In this document: positions 63,675 to 64,000 of the stretch, piece after piece
Layout of the letters: the number at the start of each line of letters is the position of its first letter
Numbering within the stretch: position 1 is the first letter of the stretch
Origin: Poa pratensis
Lineage: Eukaryota; Streptophyta; Magnoliopsida; Poales; Poaceae
DNA: 64,000 nucleotides
Reading direction: 5' to 3'
Assembly (NCBI GenBank): GCA_947311845.1
Contig: CAMZMU010000049.1
Location: 10,318,969 to 10,382,968 of the forward strand
Translations under genes and position numbers: made by a program
Notes under the pieces: generated by a model
The model's input: the letters and a program-made list of their open reading frames with translations, nothing else
Told to the model about the DNA's origin: nothing
Databases searched by the model: none

Positions 63675-64000
63675 GTATGCACAAGCTGATGTATTTTTCT
63701 TAGAAGCTTTCTTAAATGATGTTAGACTAACTTAGCTTTACATTGAGTGCTTATGTTACCTGAAATGATTCACTAGAATATCATCAACACCATCACGTGC
63801 ACACATAAAATTGTATTTGGCTGTCCAGTAGTGTACTGTTTTCCCTTTGACACCACATTATGGTTATCGACATATCAAAGCTACAAGTGTTGTGGAAAAT
63901 AGAAGGCTGAATCAACATTAAATTTTTCTGCTGGAAGTTTCTCTATATGTGTGAAATTAGGTGTTGTGCTCGTACAATTTATTTGAGTGACTTTTTTTTT
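63675..64000 (+). other. Intron 2 of the RS-domain gene (cut by window end)
   Basis: Begins GTATGC and is AT-rich with no exon before 64000. The frame continues past the donor for a few codons only, without a domain. Confidence 0.55.

Noticed and set aside
1..64000. tRNA, rRNA or microRNA genes
   Set aside because: No cloverleaf with intact A and B boxes was recognised except the degenerate ones of the SINE, and no rRNA-like sequence was seen; small hairpins found are MITEs.

Overview
The window is nuclear DNA from a large grass genome, most likely Triticeae (wheat, barley, Aegilops or a relative). This rests on intron-rich plant genes, dense nested transposons, a Gypsy element whose LTR and primer-binding signatures I recognise as Triticeae-type, an Au-type SINE, and Stowaway and Tourist MITEs. 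Host genes are few: an HSP70 first exon at the left edge (minus strand), a subtilisin-like protease broken by a retrotransposon (40.6-47.7 kb, minus), an intact SEC14/CRAL-TRIO-like gene (coding 55.6-60.2 kb, plus), and the 5' part of an RS-domain splicing-factor gene running off the right edge (62.6-64 kb, plus).

Left third (879-14275): a composite Mutator-like element (MULE). An internally deleted, inverted copy (879-4223) lies against a longer copy (4241-14275), giving a near-perfect palindrome with about 3.06-kb arms and a 27-bp centre. The left copy has an open transposase frame, but its C-terminus has been lost and replaced by translated TIR sequence. The right copy has the complete domain series (MuDR DNA-binding, DDE, SWIM, CCHC knuckle, Gly/His-rich tail) but carries at least five frameshifts. 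It also carries two cargo genes whose exons are all open: a GRF zinc-finger/coiled-coil protein and an eight-exon, about 705-residue plant mobile domain (PMD) protein. The 9-bp sequence TTTTCTTGG next to the right end recurs, inverted, at the palindrome centre. This allows the order of events to be partly reconstructed. The layout resembles maize Mu killer, an inverted derivative of MuDR that makes silencing hairpin RNA.

Middle (14.3-40 kb): a 2.6-kb CACTA element (17315-19910, TSD ACA), foldback MITEs, an Au SINE, AT-rich minisatellites, a Harbinger-type element with a decayed cargo ORF (25651-27169, TSD TTA), a homopurine tract, a gag-only Gypsy element (29460-36304, TSD AAGGC) and a hAT-type element containing only a BED zinc finger (37870-40037, 8-bp TSD).

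Right third (40-64 kb): the subtilase is split by a Copia element (42322-47163, TSD CTCGG) with nearly identical 177/180-bp LTRs. Next comes a second CACTA element of the same family (48151-50970, TSD TCT), inserted in one copy of a short duplication whose unoccupied copy lies nearby. The CRAL-TRIO gene follows, with a 9-bp-TSD MULE MITE in its 5'UTR intron and a Stowaway in a coding intron, and then the RS-domain gene. Most of the window is therefore a record of nested insertions around a few genes. The most unusual part is the palindromic PMD- and GRF-bearing MULE sitting about 50 bp from the HSP70 TATA box.
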